Shown here: positions 32,626-41,539 of the stretch, piece by piece
Position numbering within the stretch: the stretch's first letter is position 1
Layout: every line of letters starts with the position of its first letter
Assembly: GCA_025450195.1 (NCBI GenBank)
Contig: JANWHW010000026.1
Span: forward strand, 1-60,744
Source of the DNA: Solirubrobacterales bacterium
Lineage (GTDB): Bacteria > Actinomycetota > Thermoleophilia > Solirubrobacterales > 70-9
Length of the DNA: 60,744 bases
Direction: 5' to 3'
Notes under the pieces: model-generated
Database searches by the model: none
Told to the model about the DNA's origin: nothing
The model's input: the letters and a program-made list of their open reading frames with translations, nothing else
Translations under genes and position numbers: made by a program

Positions 32626-33264
32626 TCAGCTTGCGCCTGTGTTCCCCCGCGCTGCCTGCATCCCAGCGTGGGCATATCCCACGGTGGCAACGATTGCGAG
32701 GACAAGCCCCACTATCAACAGCGTCGTCGCCACCCACCCGGGGGCGAGCAGCGCAAGGAAGATACCGCCCATGATCGGGAAGACCGATATCCGGCCGGGC
32801 CAGTTGACGGATAGCTCGACTCCATGGCGAAGCCCATACTGCGCAAGCAGGAGCATGATCAGCTCGCGGGCGGCGAGCACGGCAAGGGCCCAGCGGGGCA
32901 AAAGCTCGAAATGCCAGCAGACGATCGCTCCGCAGAGAATCGTGAGACGGTCGACGAACGGATCGAGCAGTGCCCCGAGCCGGCTGTATTGCCCGGTCAC
33001 CCGAGCCAGGAAGCCGTCCAGGTAGTCACCGGCTGCGATCAGCCAGAAAACCGCGGCGGCCGCGACGCTGCTGCCATCCTCAGACTCGAAAGCCAGGTAC
33101 AGGAACACGGGCAGCGCCGCAATGCGCACGTACCCAACGAGGTTGGGCAGGGTCCACGGGTTGAGCGGAGCGCCCTCGCGCGTCTGGGGCGGTGGCGGAC
33201 CGCTGCGATCGAGCCCGAAGAGCCGTCGCAGCCTCCCCCTGCCGAACGGATCGACATCAGTCAT
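32626..33264 (-). CDS. pgsA: CDP-alcohol phosphatidyltransferase (PgsA-like)
   Basis: The enzyme transfers a phosphatidyl group from CDP-diacylglycerol to an alcohol such as glycerol 3-phosphate, starting phosphatidylglycerol or cardiolipin synthesis. The 212-residue membrane protein has the signature DG(X)2AR(X)8G(X)3D(X)3D in DYLDGFLARVTGQYSRLGAL, then DPFVDRL, and several membrane helices. ATG 33264 overlaps the proS stop by 8 bases. The phosphatidylglycerol assignment over inositol is tentative. The 104 bases to the RsiG-like gene hold no gene. Confidence 0.85.
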   Translation of the reverse strand: MTDVDPFGRGRLRRLFGLDRSGPPPPQTREGAPLNPWTLPNLVGYVRIAALPVFLYLAFESEDGSSVAAAAVFWLIAAGDYLDGFLARVTGQYSRLGALLDPFVDRLTILCGAIVCWHFELLPRWALAVLAARELIMLLLAQYGLRHGVELSVNWPGRISVFPIMGGIFLALLAPGWVATTLLIVGLVLAIVATVGYAHAGMQAARGNTGAS

Positions 33265-34945
33265 CGGAGCCCGACAGGAGCTGCGACGTGCGTGCAGCGG
33301 CCTCCTCGACCGGCAACTTGTGCTCTGCGCCGCTCCCCCGCTCCGTTGCCTCCACGACTCCCTCCGCCAACCCCCGGCGCCCAACCACCACCCGCAATGG
33401 GCAGCCGAGCAGCTCGGCGTCGGTGAGCTTCTCCCCGGGGCCGGCGTCGCGATCGTCGTAGAGAACCTCCACCCCATCGTCCCGCAGGTCCCGATAGAGA
33501 CGATCGGCCGCTTCGCGCTCGGGCTCATCGGCTTGCGCGAGGGATACCAAGTGGACCTGCCAAGGAGCAATCGAGGCGGGCCAGACGATGCCGTTCTCAT
33601 CGGCGCCCTGCTCGATCGCCGCCGCCACGATCCGAGCCGGGCCGATGCCGTAGCTCCCCATCAGGATCGGGTGTTCCTTCCCCTCTCCGTCGAGGTAGGA
33701 GGCGCCCAGCGGCTCCGAGTAACGGGTTCCCAGCTTGAAGATGTTGCCGATCTCGATCGCCGCCTCGATCTCGATCTTGCCGCCGCCGGGAGCTGTGTCG
33801 CCGGCCTCCACCGTGCGCACGTCCATCTCGTAGGACTCGAAGTCACGCGTCGGATCGATGCCGCGCAGGTGGGTGTCTGGCTTGTTGGCGCCGGAGACGT
33901 AGGAGTTGCCGGTCAGCGCGGCGTCCTTGATGATCGGCAGGCCGCTCTCGACCGGGCCGAGGTAGCCGACGGGCCCGAGCTGAGCCTCGATCTCCTCGGT
34001 GCTCGCCTGGCGGAAGTCTGTGTTCATCCCGTTGCGGAGCTTGATCTCGTTCAGCTGATGGTCACCGCGGAGCAGGACGAGGACCATCCCGCGGCCCTCG
34101 ACGATGATCGGCAGGGTCTTGATGAAGGCGCCCGCGGGCAGGCCGAGGTGCCCACTGACGTCCTCGACCTTGGTGAGGCCTGGGGTCGGGACCTCATCGG
34201 GGGCGTCGAGCGGGGGCGGCAGCTCGACCGGCTGCGAATCGGCCGTCGCGACCTCGACGTTGGCGGCGTAGCCGGTCGCCAGCGCGACCTCGTTCTCGCC
34301 GGCCGGACAGGGCGCCATGTACTCGTGGGCGCCGGAGCCGCCCATCATCCCAACGTCGGACTCGACCCGGTACCAGCGCAGCCCGCAGCGGTCGAAGATC
34401 CGCGTGTAGGCCTCGCTCTGCAGCTCGTAGGAGCGCGCCAGGCCCTCCTCGTCGCGATCGAAGGAATAGGCGTCCTTCATCGTGAACTCGCGGGTGCGGA
34501 GGACACCGGCGCGAGGCCGGGGCTCGTCGCGCTCCTTGGTCTGCAGGTGGTAGAGCATCAGCGGCAGGTCGCGGTAGGAGCGCACCTCACGGGCGACGTG
34601 GTAGGTGAGGCACTCCTCGTGGGTCATCGCCAGCACCATTGGGGCGCCCTTGCGGTCCTCGAGCTTGAAGAGCTCGTCGATCCCGTATCGGCCTGTCGTT
34701 TGCCACGGCTCGGCCGGCTGGAGGATGGGCATCAACATCTCCTGGCAGCCGATCGACTCCATCTCCTCGCGAAGGATCGCTTCGACCTTGCGCACCGCCC
34801 GCCAACCGGCCGGCAGGTATGTCCAGAGGCCCGCCCCCAGTTGGCGGATCAGCCCGGCACGCACCATCAGCTTGTGCGACACCGCCTCAGCATCCGAGGG
34901 CGCATCCTTCAGGGTCGGCAAAAACGTCTGGGAGAGACGAGTCAT
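33257..34945 (-). CDS. proS: Prolyl-tRNA synthetase, bacterial type with editing insertion
   Basis: ProRS charges tRNA-Pro. The 562-residue class II synthetase has motif 2 (RTREFTMKDAYSFDRDEEGL), the bacterial editing domain between motifs 2 and 3 (residues about 230-390), motif 3 (LMGSYGIGPARIVAA) and a C-terminal anticodon domain. ATG 34945 gives the family N-terminus (MTRLSQTFLPTLKDAPSDAE), with TAGGTT 7 bases upstream. An open frame continues further upstream through a structured intergenic region, and that part is not coding. Confidence 0.96.
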   Translation of the reverse strand: MTRLSQTFLPTLKDAPSDAEAVSHKLMVRAGLIRQLGAGLWTYLPAGWRAVRKVEAILREEMESIGCQEMLMPILQPAEPWQTTGRYGIDELFKLEDRKGAPMVLAMTHEECLTYHVAREVRSYRDLPLMLYHLQTKERDEPRPRAGVLRTREFTMKDAYSFDRDEEGLARSYELQSEAYTRIFDRCGLRWYRVESDVGMMGGSGAHEYMAPCPAGENEVALATGYAANVEVATADSQPVELPPPLDAPDEVPTPGLTKVEDVSGHLGLPAGAFIKTLPIIVEGRGMVLVLLRGDHQLNEIKLRNGMNTDFRQASTEEIEAQLGPVGYLGPVESGLPIIKDAALTGNSYVSGANKPDTHLRGIDPTRDFESYEMDVRTVEAGDTAPGGGKIEIEAAIEIGNIFKLGTRYSEPLGASYLDGEGKEHPILMGSYGIGPARIVAAAIEQGADENGIVWPASIAPWQVHLVSLAQADEPEREAADRLYRDLRDDGVEVLYDDRDAGPGEKLTDAELLGCPLRVVVGRRGLAEGVVEATERGSGAEHKLPVEEAAARTSQLLSGSDD

Positions 34946-34952
34946 TGCAGGA

Positions 34953-34958
34953 AACCTA
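34953..34958 (-). promoter_or_regulatory. Candidate -10 hexamer (TAGGTT) of proS
   Basis: TAGGTT on the minus strand ends 7 bases before the ATG at 34945. It places the structured element at 34988-35128 upstream of the promoter, not in a leader. Confidence 0.35.
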
Positions 34959-34987
34959 TCTTCGCGGCGCAGATTGATGTTCCTGAT

Positions 34988-35128
34988 GCCGAACAGGCCA
35001 GACGGTTTGGCCTTGTGGTGCCTCCCCCGGCACCGCGGAGTGAAGATTGCCCCGAAGGGGCTCAAGATCCCACCTGCCGTCAGGCAGGTGGCGGCACCGG
35101 CGAGGCCAACCCGTCTGGCCTATTCGGC
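34988..35128 (-). repeat. Long imperfect inverted repeat with inner hairpins between fadD and proS
   Basis: The 25 bases at 34988-35012 are the reverse complement of 35104-35128 with two mismatches. Inside are perfect hairpins CCACCTGCC/GGCAGGTGG, GCCCC-TTCG-GGGC and GGTGCC/GGCACC. The fadD stop (35120-35122) lies in one arm. It may end fadD transcription or be a mobile or structural palindrome. No T-run is seen. Confidence 0.7.
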
Positions 35129-36937
35129 GTAGAGCGCCTCGATCTCCGCCGCGTACTTCTCGACGATCGGCTTGCGCTTCAGCTTCATGGTCGGCGTCAA
35201 CTCATCGCCGCCCGGCAGCCACTCGGCGGGCAGCAGCTTGAACCGCTTGATCTGCTCCACCCGGGCGAGCTTTGAGTTGGCCCGCTCCACTGCCGCGGCA
35301 ATCTCGTCGTCGACGACGGACTCGGCAGCAATGCTCTCCAAGGACGTGCCGTCGATTCCGTGCTGCTGGGCGAAGACGGGTGCCGCATCAGGGTCCAACA
35401 CGATCAGCGCCACGTTGTATGGACGGGCATCTCCTATCGCGCATGCCTGCCCAATCAGAGGACTCGCAGCCTTGATCCTCGCCTCGATGTTCGCCGGAGA
35501 CATGTTCTTGCCTGCGGCGTTGATGATCAGCTCCTTCTTGCGGTCGATCAGTCGCAGATATCCATCCTCGTCGAGCTCACCCACGTCTCCAGTGTGGAGC
35601 CAGCCCTCCGCATCGACTGTTTCGGCGGTGAGCTCAGGTTGGTTGTGGTAGCCAGCCATTACGACTTCGCCGCGGATCAGCACCTCGCCGTCATCGGCGA
35701 GCTTCAGCTCAATCCCCGGGGCCGGCGGCCCGACTGTGCCGATCTTCACCCCACCCACCGGGTTGCACGTGCCCGCCGCACAGGACTCCGACATCCCCCA
35801 GAGCTCTGCGATCGGAATGCCCAGGGCATGGAAGAACTCGATCACCTCAGGCGGCGTGGGGGCCGCGCCGACGTTGACCGCCTCGAGCTGGTCCAGGCCG
35901 ATTCGCTCGCGCACTTTCGACAGCACAAGCTCATCCGCTTTGAGGTATTCCGCGGCAAGCTCCTCGGGCAGCTCTTGGCCAGCCTGCTCAGCCTTGACCT
36001 TTTGCATCCCGACGTCAATCGCCCAGGCAATCGCCTGCTTGCGCGCCTCGTCCTCCTCGGCCTCGAAGCCAACCTCCATTGCCGCCTTCAACTTCTCCCA
36101 TATCCGCGGTACGGCGAAGAACCAGCTCGGCCGCACTTCGGGCAGGTAGGAGACGAGCTGGCGAGGGTCGGGGCAGCAAGTGGCGGTGAGGCCGACCACC
36201 ATCGGCAGGTAGTGACTCGCGTTCCGCTCAGCGATGTGGGCCATCGGCAGCCAGGAGATGACCCTGCCGTCGGAGGGAAGCTGGATCAGCTCGTCATAGC
36301 CGCGCATTCCGGCAAGCATGCTGCGATGTGTCAGCTCCACGCCCTTGGGCGGCCCCGTGGTGCCCGAGGTGTAGATCAGGGTGAGGAGATCGTCCGGCTC
36401 AACGGCGCGCCAGGCGGCCTCGAAGTCGAAGTCCTCGCGGCCCCCCCGCTCGAGCTCGTCGAGCGTGATCGCCCCACCTCGCGGCTCACCGTCGACCACG
36501 ATGACGTGGACGAGGGTCTCCACGGAATCGCGCACCTCCAGCACCGTGTCGAGAAAGGCCTGCTCGGTGACCATGACGCGACAGGCGGCGTCGCCGATCA
36601 CATATGAGGCCTGTTCGATTGTGGAGGTGTTGTAGACGGAGAATGGCGTCGCGCCGAGGTGGATCGCGGCCGTATCTGCAAAGTGGAACTCGGGCCGGTT
36701 GATGAGCATCAACCCAACCGTGTCTCCGCGACCGATCCCAAGCGCGGAGAGTCCCGCTGCGACAAGTCGAACCCGATCGGAGTACTCGCTCCAGGTCAGG
36801 TCGACCTCATCCCCCTTGGTGCGCAGCGCGGTCCGGTCAGCATTGCCCGCGGCCGTCACCTGGAAGGCTTCTGCCAGCGTCGCCGCATCCAGCCCCAGCG
36901 GCCTGGTGGTCCTCGAACCTGAAGTCTCTACAGCCAT
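35120..36937 (-). CDS. Long-chain acyl-CoA synthetase (FadD15-like)
   Basis: The enzyme activates fatty acids to acyl-CoA through an acyl-adenylate. The 605-residue protein has the AMP-binding signature LIYTSGTTGPPKGVELTH, the ELWGMSES motif, HTGDVGELDEDGYL and the C-terminal lysine region LKRKPIVEKY. AAGGAGGGTGAG precedes the ATG, the strongest ribosome site in this stretch. It resembles mycobacterial FadD15. Its 3' end enters the large inverted repeat. Confidence 0.93.
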   Translation of the reverse strand: MAVETSGSRTTRPLGLDAATLAEAFQVTAAGNADRTALRTKGDEVDLTWSEYSDRVRLVAAGLSALGIGRGDTVGLMLINRPEFHFADTAAIHLGATPFSVYNTSTIEQASYVIGDAACRVMVTEQAFLDTVLEVRDSVETLVHVIVVDGEPRGGAITLDELERGGREDFDFEAAWRAVEPDDLLTLIYTSGTTGPPKGVELTHRSMLAGMRGYDELIQLPSDGRVISWLPMAHIAERNASHYLPMVVGLTATCCPDPRQLVSYLPEVRPSWFFAVPRIWEKLKAAMEVGFEAEEDEARKQAIAWAIDVGMQKVKAEQAGQELPEELAAEYLKADELVLSKVRERIGLDQLEAVNVGAAPTPPEVIEFFHALGIPIAELWGMSESCAAGTCNPVGGVKIGTVGPPAPGIELKLADDGEVLIRGEVVMAGYHNQPELTAETVDAEGWLHTGDVGELDEDGYLRLIDRKKELIINAAGKNMSPANIEARIKAASPLIGQACAIGDARPYNVALIVLDPDAAPVFAQQHGIDGTSLESIAAESVVDDEIAAAVERANSKLARVEQIKRFKLLPAEWLPGGDELTPTMKLKRKPIVEKYAAEIEALYAE

Positions 36938-36994
36938 CTCACCCTCCTTGGGTAGCCACTTCGACTATCTCACAACCCGAGAGCCTGCCCTCGG

Positions 36995-38248
36995 CTAGGC
37001 CCTGGTGAAACGGCGGCCCGCTGTGGGGGAAGCGTCCTCATCGAGCAGCACGCGGTCAGACTCGCCTTTCTCTGCGGCTTCGTGCTCCAGTTGCGCGATT
37101 CTCTCCGGCGTCAGGTCACCGGCGTTCTCCTCCTCGATCTTCGCCAGCCAGGCGGCGCCCTCCCCTGCCTTTGCCTCGTCGACCTCGACCTTGCCACGGT
37201 CGAGCGACTTGTCGATCTCCTCGAACAGAGCATCGACGAGGTCCGCCTGCGGGACCTTCCGCAGCGGCTTGCCGTGAGCGAAGATGAGCCCCTCGTTCTT
37301 GGCTCCGGTGATGCCGAAGTCGGCGTGGGAGGCCTCGCCGATCCCGTTCACCGCACAGCCCAGGACCGCCACCTCGATCGGCTCGACGTAGCCCTCCAGC
37401 CGCTGCTCGATCTCGGCGACTACCGAGTCCATGTCGAACTGGAGGCGGCCACAGGTCGGGCAAGCAATCAGCACCGGGCCCCGCTCCCGCAGTTGCAGCG
37501 CCTTGAGGATCTCCCAGGCGACCTTCACCTCCTCCTCGGCATGAAAGGTCGAGAGGCTGATCCTGATCGTGTCGCCGATCCCGTCCGCCAGCAGCGTTCC
37601 AAGGCCGACCGATGACTTCAGAGAGCCCGACCACTTCGTGCCGGCCTCGGTGATGCCGAGATGCAGCGGGTAGGGGATCTTCTCCGCCAGCAGGCGGTTG
37701 GCCGCGATCGTGTTGGGGACGTTGGTCGACTTGATCGACACCTTGAAGTCGGTGAACTCAAGGCTCTCCATCAATTCGACGAACTCGACCGCCGCCCCGA
37801 CCAGAGCCTCGACCGGGCTCTCACGCTCCAGCTCATGCAGATGCTTGGGAAGCGAGCCGGAGTTGACCCCGATCCGCATCGGCACGCTGGCCGCGGTCGC
37901 GCGCTCGGCAACCTCTGCGACCTTCTCGCGCCCTCCGATATTTCCCGGGTTGAGGCGAATGCAGTGGGCGCCGGCGTCGATCGCCTTCAGCGCCAGGGTG
38001 TGGTTGAAGTGGATATCGGCGATGACCGGGATCGGCGATTCCTTGACGATCGTCTTCAGCGCCTCGACGTCGTCATCGCGCGGGACCGCCACCCGCACCA
38101 GGTCCGCCCCGGCATCCGCGACCTTGCGAATCTGCTCCATCGTCGCCGCCAGGTTGGCGGTCTCGGTCTTGGTCATCGTCTGCACGGCAACCGGGGCGCC
38201 GCCGCCAATCGGCACGCCGCCAACGAAGATCTGCCGCTTCGAAGCCAT
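36995..38248 (-). CDS. ispG: 4-hydroxy-3-methylbut-2-enyl diphosphate synthase (flavodoxin)
   Basis: IspG makes HMBPP in the methylerythritol phosphate pathway with a [4Fe-4S] cluster. The 417-residue protein has the barrel start VQTMTKTETAN, RLNPGNIGG, ISLSTFHAEEE, and the cluster ligands in IACPTCGR and VAVLGCAVNGIGEA. It follows rseP and dxr on the same strand, with a short palindrome between, and has its own TACCCT box. Confidence 0.96.
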   Translation of the reverse strand: MASKRQIFVGGVPIGGGAPVAVQTMTKTETANLAATMEQIRKVADAGADLVRVAVPRDDDVEALKTIVKESPIPVIADIHFNHTLALKAIDAGAHCIRLNPGNIGGREKVAEVAERATAASVPMRIGVNSGSLPKHLHELERESPVEALVGAAVEFVELMESLEFTDFKVSIKSTNVPNTIAANRLLAEKIPYPLHLGITEAGTKWSGSLKSSVGLGTLLADGIGDTIRISLSTFHAEEEVKVAWEILKALQLRERGPVLIACPTCGRLQFDMDSVVAEIEQRLEGYVEPIEVAVLGCAVNGIGEASHADFGITGAKNEGLIFAHGKPLRKVPQADLVDALFEEIDKSLDRGKVEVDEAKAGEGAAWLAKIEEENAGDLTPERIAQLEHEAAEKGESDRVLLDEDASPTAGRRFTRA

Positions 38249-38254
38249 TCCCGA

Positions 38255-38260
38255 AGGGTA
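38255..38260 (-). promoter_or_regulatory. Candidate -10 hexamer (TACCCT) of ispG
   Basis: TACCCT on the minus strand ends 6 bases before the ATG at 38248. A GAGTCCG/CGGACTC hairpin (38270-38292) lies upstream. Confidence 0.35.
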
Positions 38261-38301
38261 TCCCGGCGCGAGTCCGACAGAGTCGCGGACTCTTTCAGAG
38301 T

Positions 38302-38330
38302 GATTCAGCCGTCCTAACGGACGTTGAATC
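38302..38330 (-). terminator. Hairpin containing the rseP stop codon
   Basis: GATTCA and CGTCC pair with GGACG and TGAATC over a TAAC loop, with one internal mismatch loop. The rseP TAG stop falls inside. No T-run follows on the minus strand. Confidence 0.4.
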
Positions 38331-39411
38331 CCTCGCCTGTGAGTCGGTCGATGTCGTTGGATAGGCCGAGGAAGAAGAGCATGATGACCAGCACGAAGCC
38401 GAGCGCACCGGCTCGCTCCATCACCCGGAACGGCACCGGCTTGCCGCGCACCTTCTCCACCAGGCTCCAGAAGATGTGGCCTCCATCGAGCGGCAGGAAG
38501 GGAAAGAGATTGATCAAGCCAAGCGAGAGGCTGACCAGCGCGAGCAGGACCAGTGCCCGCTCGAACCCGAACTTGTCGATCGTCTGGTTAGCGACATCGC
38601 TGACCCCCACCACGCCCGATACCTGCTCGCGCTTCTCCGGGTCCACGAGATTGGAGAACACGGTGATGGTTCCGCGCGTGACTTCCCACATGTATCCGGT
38701 CGAGCGATCCACTGCCTCACCCATTCCGACGTCTATCGATTCGGTGCCGTAGGAGATCCCCAGCCGAGTGCGCCTGACGACTCCGTCGTACTCGGGCCAG
38801 ATCCGGATCGTTTGGACCTCCCCATCGCGGCGAACCCTCACTATCGCCGCAGTGGCGGCACGGCAACCGTCGACCTGCTTTCCGGCGCACTTATGGGAGG
38901 CAACGTCGTCGATGAAGCGATCGAGGCGCGTTGCGCGATCGGCGTTCGGATAGCTCTTGCCGTCGATCGCCAGGATCTGGTCGCCTTTCTGCAGCGAAGC
39001 CGCCGCCGGAGACCCGGGATCGATCTCCCCAACCGTCTGGGTCGTTTCGTCGACGCCATTGAAGGCGATGAGCGCGAAGAGAATTGCGAACGCAAGAACG
39101 ATGTTTACCGCCGGCCCAGCGCCGATCACGACGATCCGCTTCCAGACGGGCTGCGCGTAATACCCGCGAGCCGCCACATCCGGCGGCAGATCTTCGTCGG
39201 GGTTCATGCCGGTGATTTTCACGAAGCCACCCGCCGGGATCGCGCCGATGCCGTACTCGGTCTCGCCCCGTTTGATCGAGACGAGCTTTGGCGGAAAGAA
39301 GAGGAAGAAGCGCTCGACCCGCATCCCCGTTGCCTTGGCCGCCACGAAGTGGCCGGCCTCGTGGAGGATGACGAGAAACGAGAAGCCCAGAAAGATCCAC
39401 ACCCAGTTCAT
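38314..39411 (-). CDS. rseP: Site-2 protease RseP/RIP metalloprotease
   Basis: RseP cleaves within membranes to release anti-sigma factors or signal peptide remnants. The 365-residue protein has the zinc motif HEAGH in its first helix (His17, Glu18, His21), a PDZ domain in the middle (VGEIDPGSPAAASLQKGDQ, then ILAIDG), and the third metal ligand region LPLDGGHIFW. Its ATG overlaps the dxr stop by 4 bases, the common dxr-rseP-ispG order of actinobacteria. Confidence 0.95.
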   Translation of the reverse strand: MNWVWIFLGFSFLVILHEAGHFVAAKATGMRVERFFLFFPPKLVSIKRGETEYGIGAIPAGGFVKITGMNPDEDLPPDVAARGYYAQPVWKRIVVIGAGPAVNIVLAFAILFALIAFNGVDETTQTVGEIDPGSPAAASLQKGDQILAIDGKSYPNADRATRLDRFIDDVASHKCAGKQVDGCRAATAAIVRVRRDGEVQTIRIWPEYDGVVRRTRLGISYGTESIDVGMGEAVDRSTGYMWEVTRGTITVFSNLVDPEKREQVSGVVGVSDVANQTIDKFGFERALVLLALVSLSLGLINLFPFLPLDGGHIFWSLVEKVRGKPVPFRVMERAGALGFVLVIMLFFLGLSNDIDRLTGEGFNVR

Positions 39412-40559
39412 GTCAGCGCCAACCCCTTGACGCAGCCTTCGGAGCGCCGCCTTGCTTCGGCATCGGCTGCGAAGAGGTCATCGAAGTGGCTAACCGGCTG
39501 AGGAGGCATCTCTGAGAGGACGTGCTCGATTGTCGCAGCGATCCCCGTAAAGCCGATCCGTCCCTCAAGGAAGGCGTGAACGGCGACCTCGTTGGCGGCG
39601 TTGAGCACACAGGGCGCTGTCCCACCGGTCACAGCGGCCTGACGCGCCAGGTCAAGCGCGGGGAAGGCTTCGGGGTCTACGGCTTCGAAGGTCAGTGCAC
39701 CCTCGGCGACGAGGTCAACCGGCTCCAGAGGCAGGTCGACGCTCTGCCCACCATGCAGCGCGTAGGAGATCGCCACCCGCATGTCCCGGGGCCCGATATG
39801 CGCCAGCATCGCGCGATCGGCCAGCTGCACAAGGCCGTGGATGAGCGACTGCGGATGGACCACGACGTCGATCCGCTCGTAGGGCACGCCGAAGAGATGG
39901 TGGGCCTCCATCAGCTCGAGCCCCTTGTTCATCAGCGTCGCCGAATCGATCGTGATCTTGCCGCCCATCTCCCAGGTTGGGTGGGCCAGTGCCTCCTCGA
40001 CGGTGACCCCGGCCAGCTCAGCGGCGCTTCGCCCTCGGAACGGCCCACCACTGGCGGTGATCGTCAGCCGCTGGACGCTGCCGGGCGGCTGACCGGCGAT
40101 CAGCTGGTGCAGTGCAGTGTGCTCTGAGTCCACCGGCGTGATCAGAGCCCCGGTGGCCTCGGACAGCTGCATGACCAGCTCTCCGCCGACGACGAGGGAC
40201 TCCTTGTTGGCCAACGCCACGTCGATCCCCTCGCTGAGCGCGACCACCGTTGGGCCCAAGCCGGCCGCGCCGACCATCGCGTTGAGGACCAGGTCCGCGT
40301 CGGACTCGGCGATCAGCCGACGCACCCCCTCCTCCCCGCTCAGCACCTGTCCGTCCCAATTCGAGCGGGCGTGTTCGGCAGCTTCATCGCTGGCGAGCGC
40401 TACGACCGGCACGCCGTGCTGGCGTGCCTGCGCGAGCAGCGGCTCCCAGCTTGAGCCTGCCGCCAGCCCCACTATCCGAAGGTCATCGGACGCAGCCAGA
40501 ATCTCAAGGGCCTGCGTCCCAATCGAGCCTGTCGACCCGAGTATCAGCAGCGTCTTCAT
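39408..40559 (-). CDS. dxr: 1-deoxy-D-xylulose 5-phosphate reductoisomerase
   Basis: Dxr converts DXP to MEP, the second step of the non-mevalonate isoprenoid pathway. The 383-residue protein has the NADPH motif LGSTGSIGTQALEIL, the catalytic region ANKESLVVGGEL, PVDSEHTALHQ, and ASGGPFRG with the flexible loop. It overlaps rseP by 4 bases. TATGCT lies 9 bases before its ATG. Confidence 0.97.
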   Translation of the reverse strand: MKTLLILGSTGSIGTQALEILAASDDLRIVGLAAGSSWEPLLAQARQHGVPVVALASDEAAEHARSNWDGQVLSGEEGVRRLIAESDADLVLNAMVGAAGLGPTVVALSEGIDVALANKESLVVGGELVMQLSEATGALITPVDSEHTALHQLIAGQPPGSVQRLTITASGGPFRGRSAAELAGVTVEEALAHPTWEMGGKITIDSATLMNKGLELMEAHHLFGVPYERIDVVVHPQSLIHGLVQLADRAMLAHIGPRDMRVAISYALHGGQSVDLPLEPVDLVAEGALTFEAVDPEAFPALDLARQAAVTGGTAPCVLNAANEVAVHAFLEGRIGFTGIAATIEHVLSEMPPQPVSHFDDLFAADAEARRRSEGCVKGLALT

Positions 40560-40568
40560 CGAGAACAG

Positions 40569-40574
40569 AGCATA
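40569..40574 (-). promoter_or_regulatory. Candidate -10 hexamer (TATGCT) of dxr
   Basis: TATGCT on the minus strand ends 9 bases before the ATG at 40559, in the 33-base gap after cdsA. Confidence 0.35.
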
Positions 40575-40592
40575 GGGACGCCCGTGCTCGCG

Positions 40593-41537
40593 TCAGTAGA
40601 CGAACTGGACCGAGAGGTAGTACCCCACGACGACGGTGAAGAAGACGGCATCGAGGCGGTCGAGCAAACCCCCATGGGGCCCAAACAGCCTGCCGGTGTC
40701 CTTCTTGCCGAGGTCGCGCTTCAGCATCGACTCGAAGAGATCCCCGAGCGGGGCAATCGCAGCCACGGCCGCGCCCATGATCAGCGCATCGACACCTGAG
40801 AGCCAGTCCTGGTAGAGGCCTGCGAACCAGAAGCCCATCGTGCCGATCACGAATCCGCCGATCAGCCCCTCGAGGGTCTTGTTGGGCGACAGGTTGGGCG
40901 CGATCTTGTGCGAGCCGAACATACGACCCGTCGCGTAGGCACCGGTATCGCTGGCAAAGGTGCCGACGAGAACGTCGACCAACAGGGCCGCGCCGTGATC
41001 GGGAAGATCGCGAAGCAGCACCGCGTGGACCAGGGGGATCCCGATCCAGACGATCCCGAGCAGCGTGACTCCCATCGACATCGTGATCCCATCGCGATGC
41101 TTGCGGTCCGCCCCGAAAGCGAAGAGCACCGGGAACGACGCGGCGAGGATCATCAAGACGTTGAAGGAGGTCCCGAAGTGAGCGGCGAGGATCAGAGCGA
41201 TGACCGACACATAGGCGGCGATGCCGATCGGGCGCATCGCCGCGGACATCATCAGGTACTCCCGCAGGGCAAGCGCGCCGAGCCCGATCATCGCGATCGT
41301 GAACGGCAGGCCCCCCACAACCGTGATCGCGATCGCAAAGGCAATCCATGGAATGGCAACCAGGATCCGCCTGATCGTCTCGCCCCGCTGCGTGCCGCGG
41401 CGACGGGGCTCACGTGGCTTGGGCTCGGAACGCTCCTCGACGACCGGATCCTCGATTCCCTCGAAGAGGTCGATGGCCCGATCGAAGTCGATGTCTCCCC
41501 TGCGGACCCCCCCCGGCCCCTCGCGCCCAGACTCCAT
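40593..41537 (-). CDS. cdsA: Phosphatidate cytidylyltransferase
   Basis: CdsA makes CDP-diacylglycerol, the precursor for phospholipids including the PgsA product. The 314-residue protein has a charged cytosolic N-terminus of about 55 residues, eight or so membrane helices, and the C-terminal signature APNLSPNKTLEGLIGG ... GDLFESMLKRDLGKKDTG and LDRLDAVFF. The N-terminal extension is long for the family. It directly follows uppS. Confidence 0.95.
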   Translation of the reverse strand: MESGREGPGGVRRGDIDFDRAIDLFEGIEDPVVEERSEPKPREPRRRGTQRGETIRRILVAIPWIAFAIAITVVGGLPFTIAMIGLGALALREYLMMSAAMRPIGIAAYVSVIALILAAHFGTSFNVLMILAASFPVLFAFGADRKHRDGITMSMGVTLLGIVWIGIPLVHAVLLRDLPDHGAALLVDVLVGTFASDTGAYATGRMFGSHKIAPNLSPNKTLEGLIGGFVIGTMGFWFAGLYQDWLSGVDALIMGAAVAAIAPLGDLFESMLKRDLGKKDTGRLFGPHGGLLDRLDAVFFTVVVGYYLSVQFVY

Positions 41538-41539
41538 CT

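Noticed and set aside
34946-35119. T-box or other tRNA-sensing leader of proS
   Set aside because: No T-box sequence (such as GGTGGNACCGCG) is present, and a -10 box lies only 7 bases before proS, so the structure would not be in the leader.
33122-35275. A 717-codon plus-strand frame across pgsA, proS and fadD
   Set aside because: It runs antisense through proS, which has full synthetase motifs. No start signal or domain was seen.
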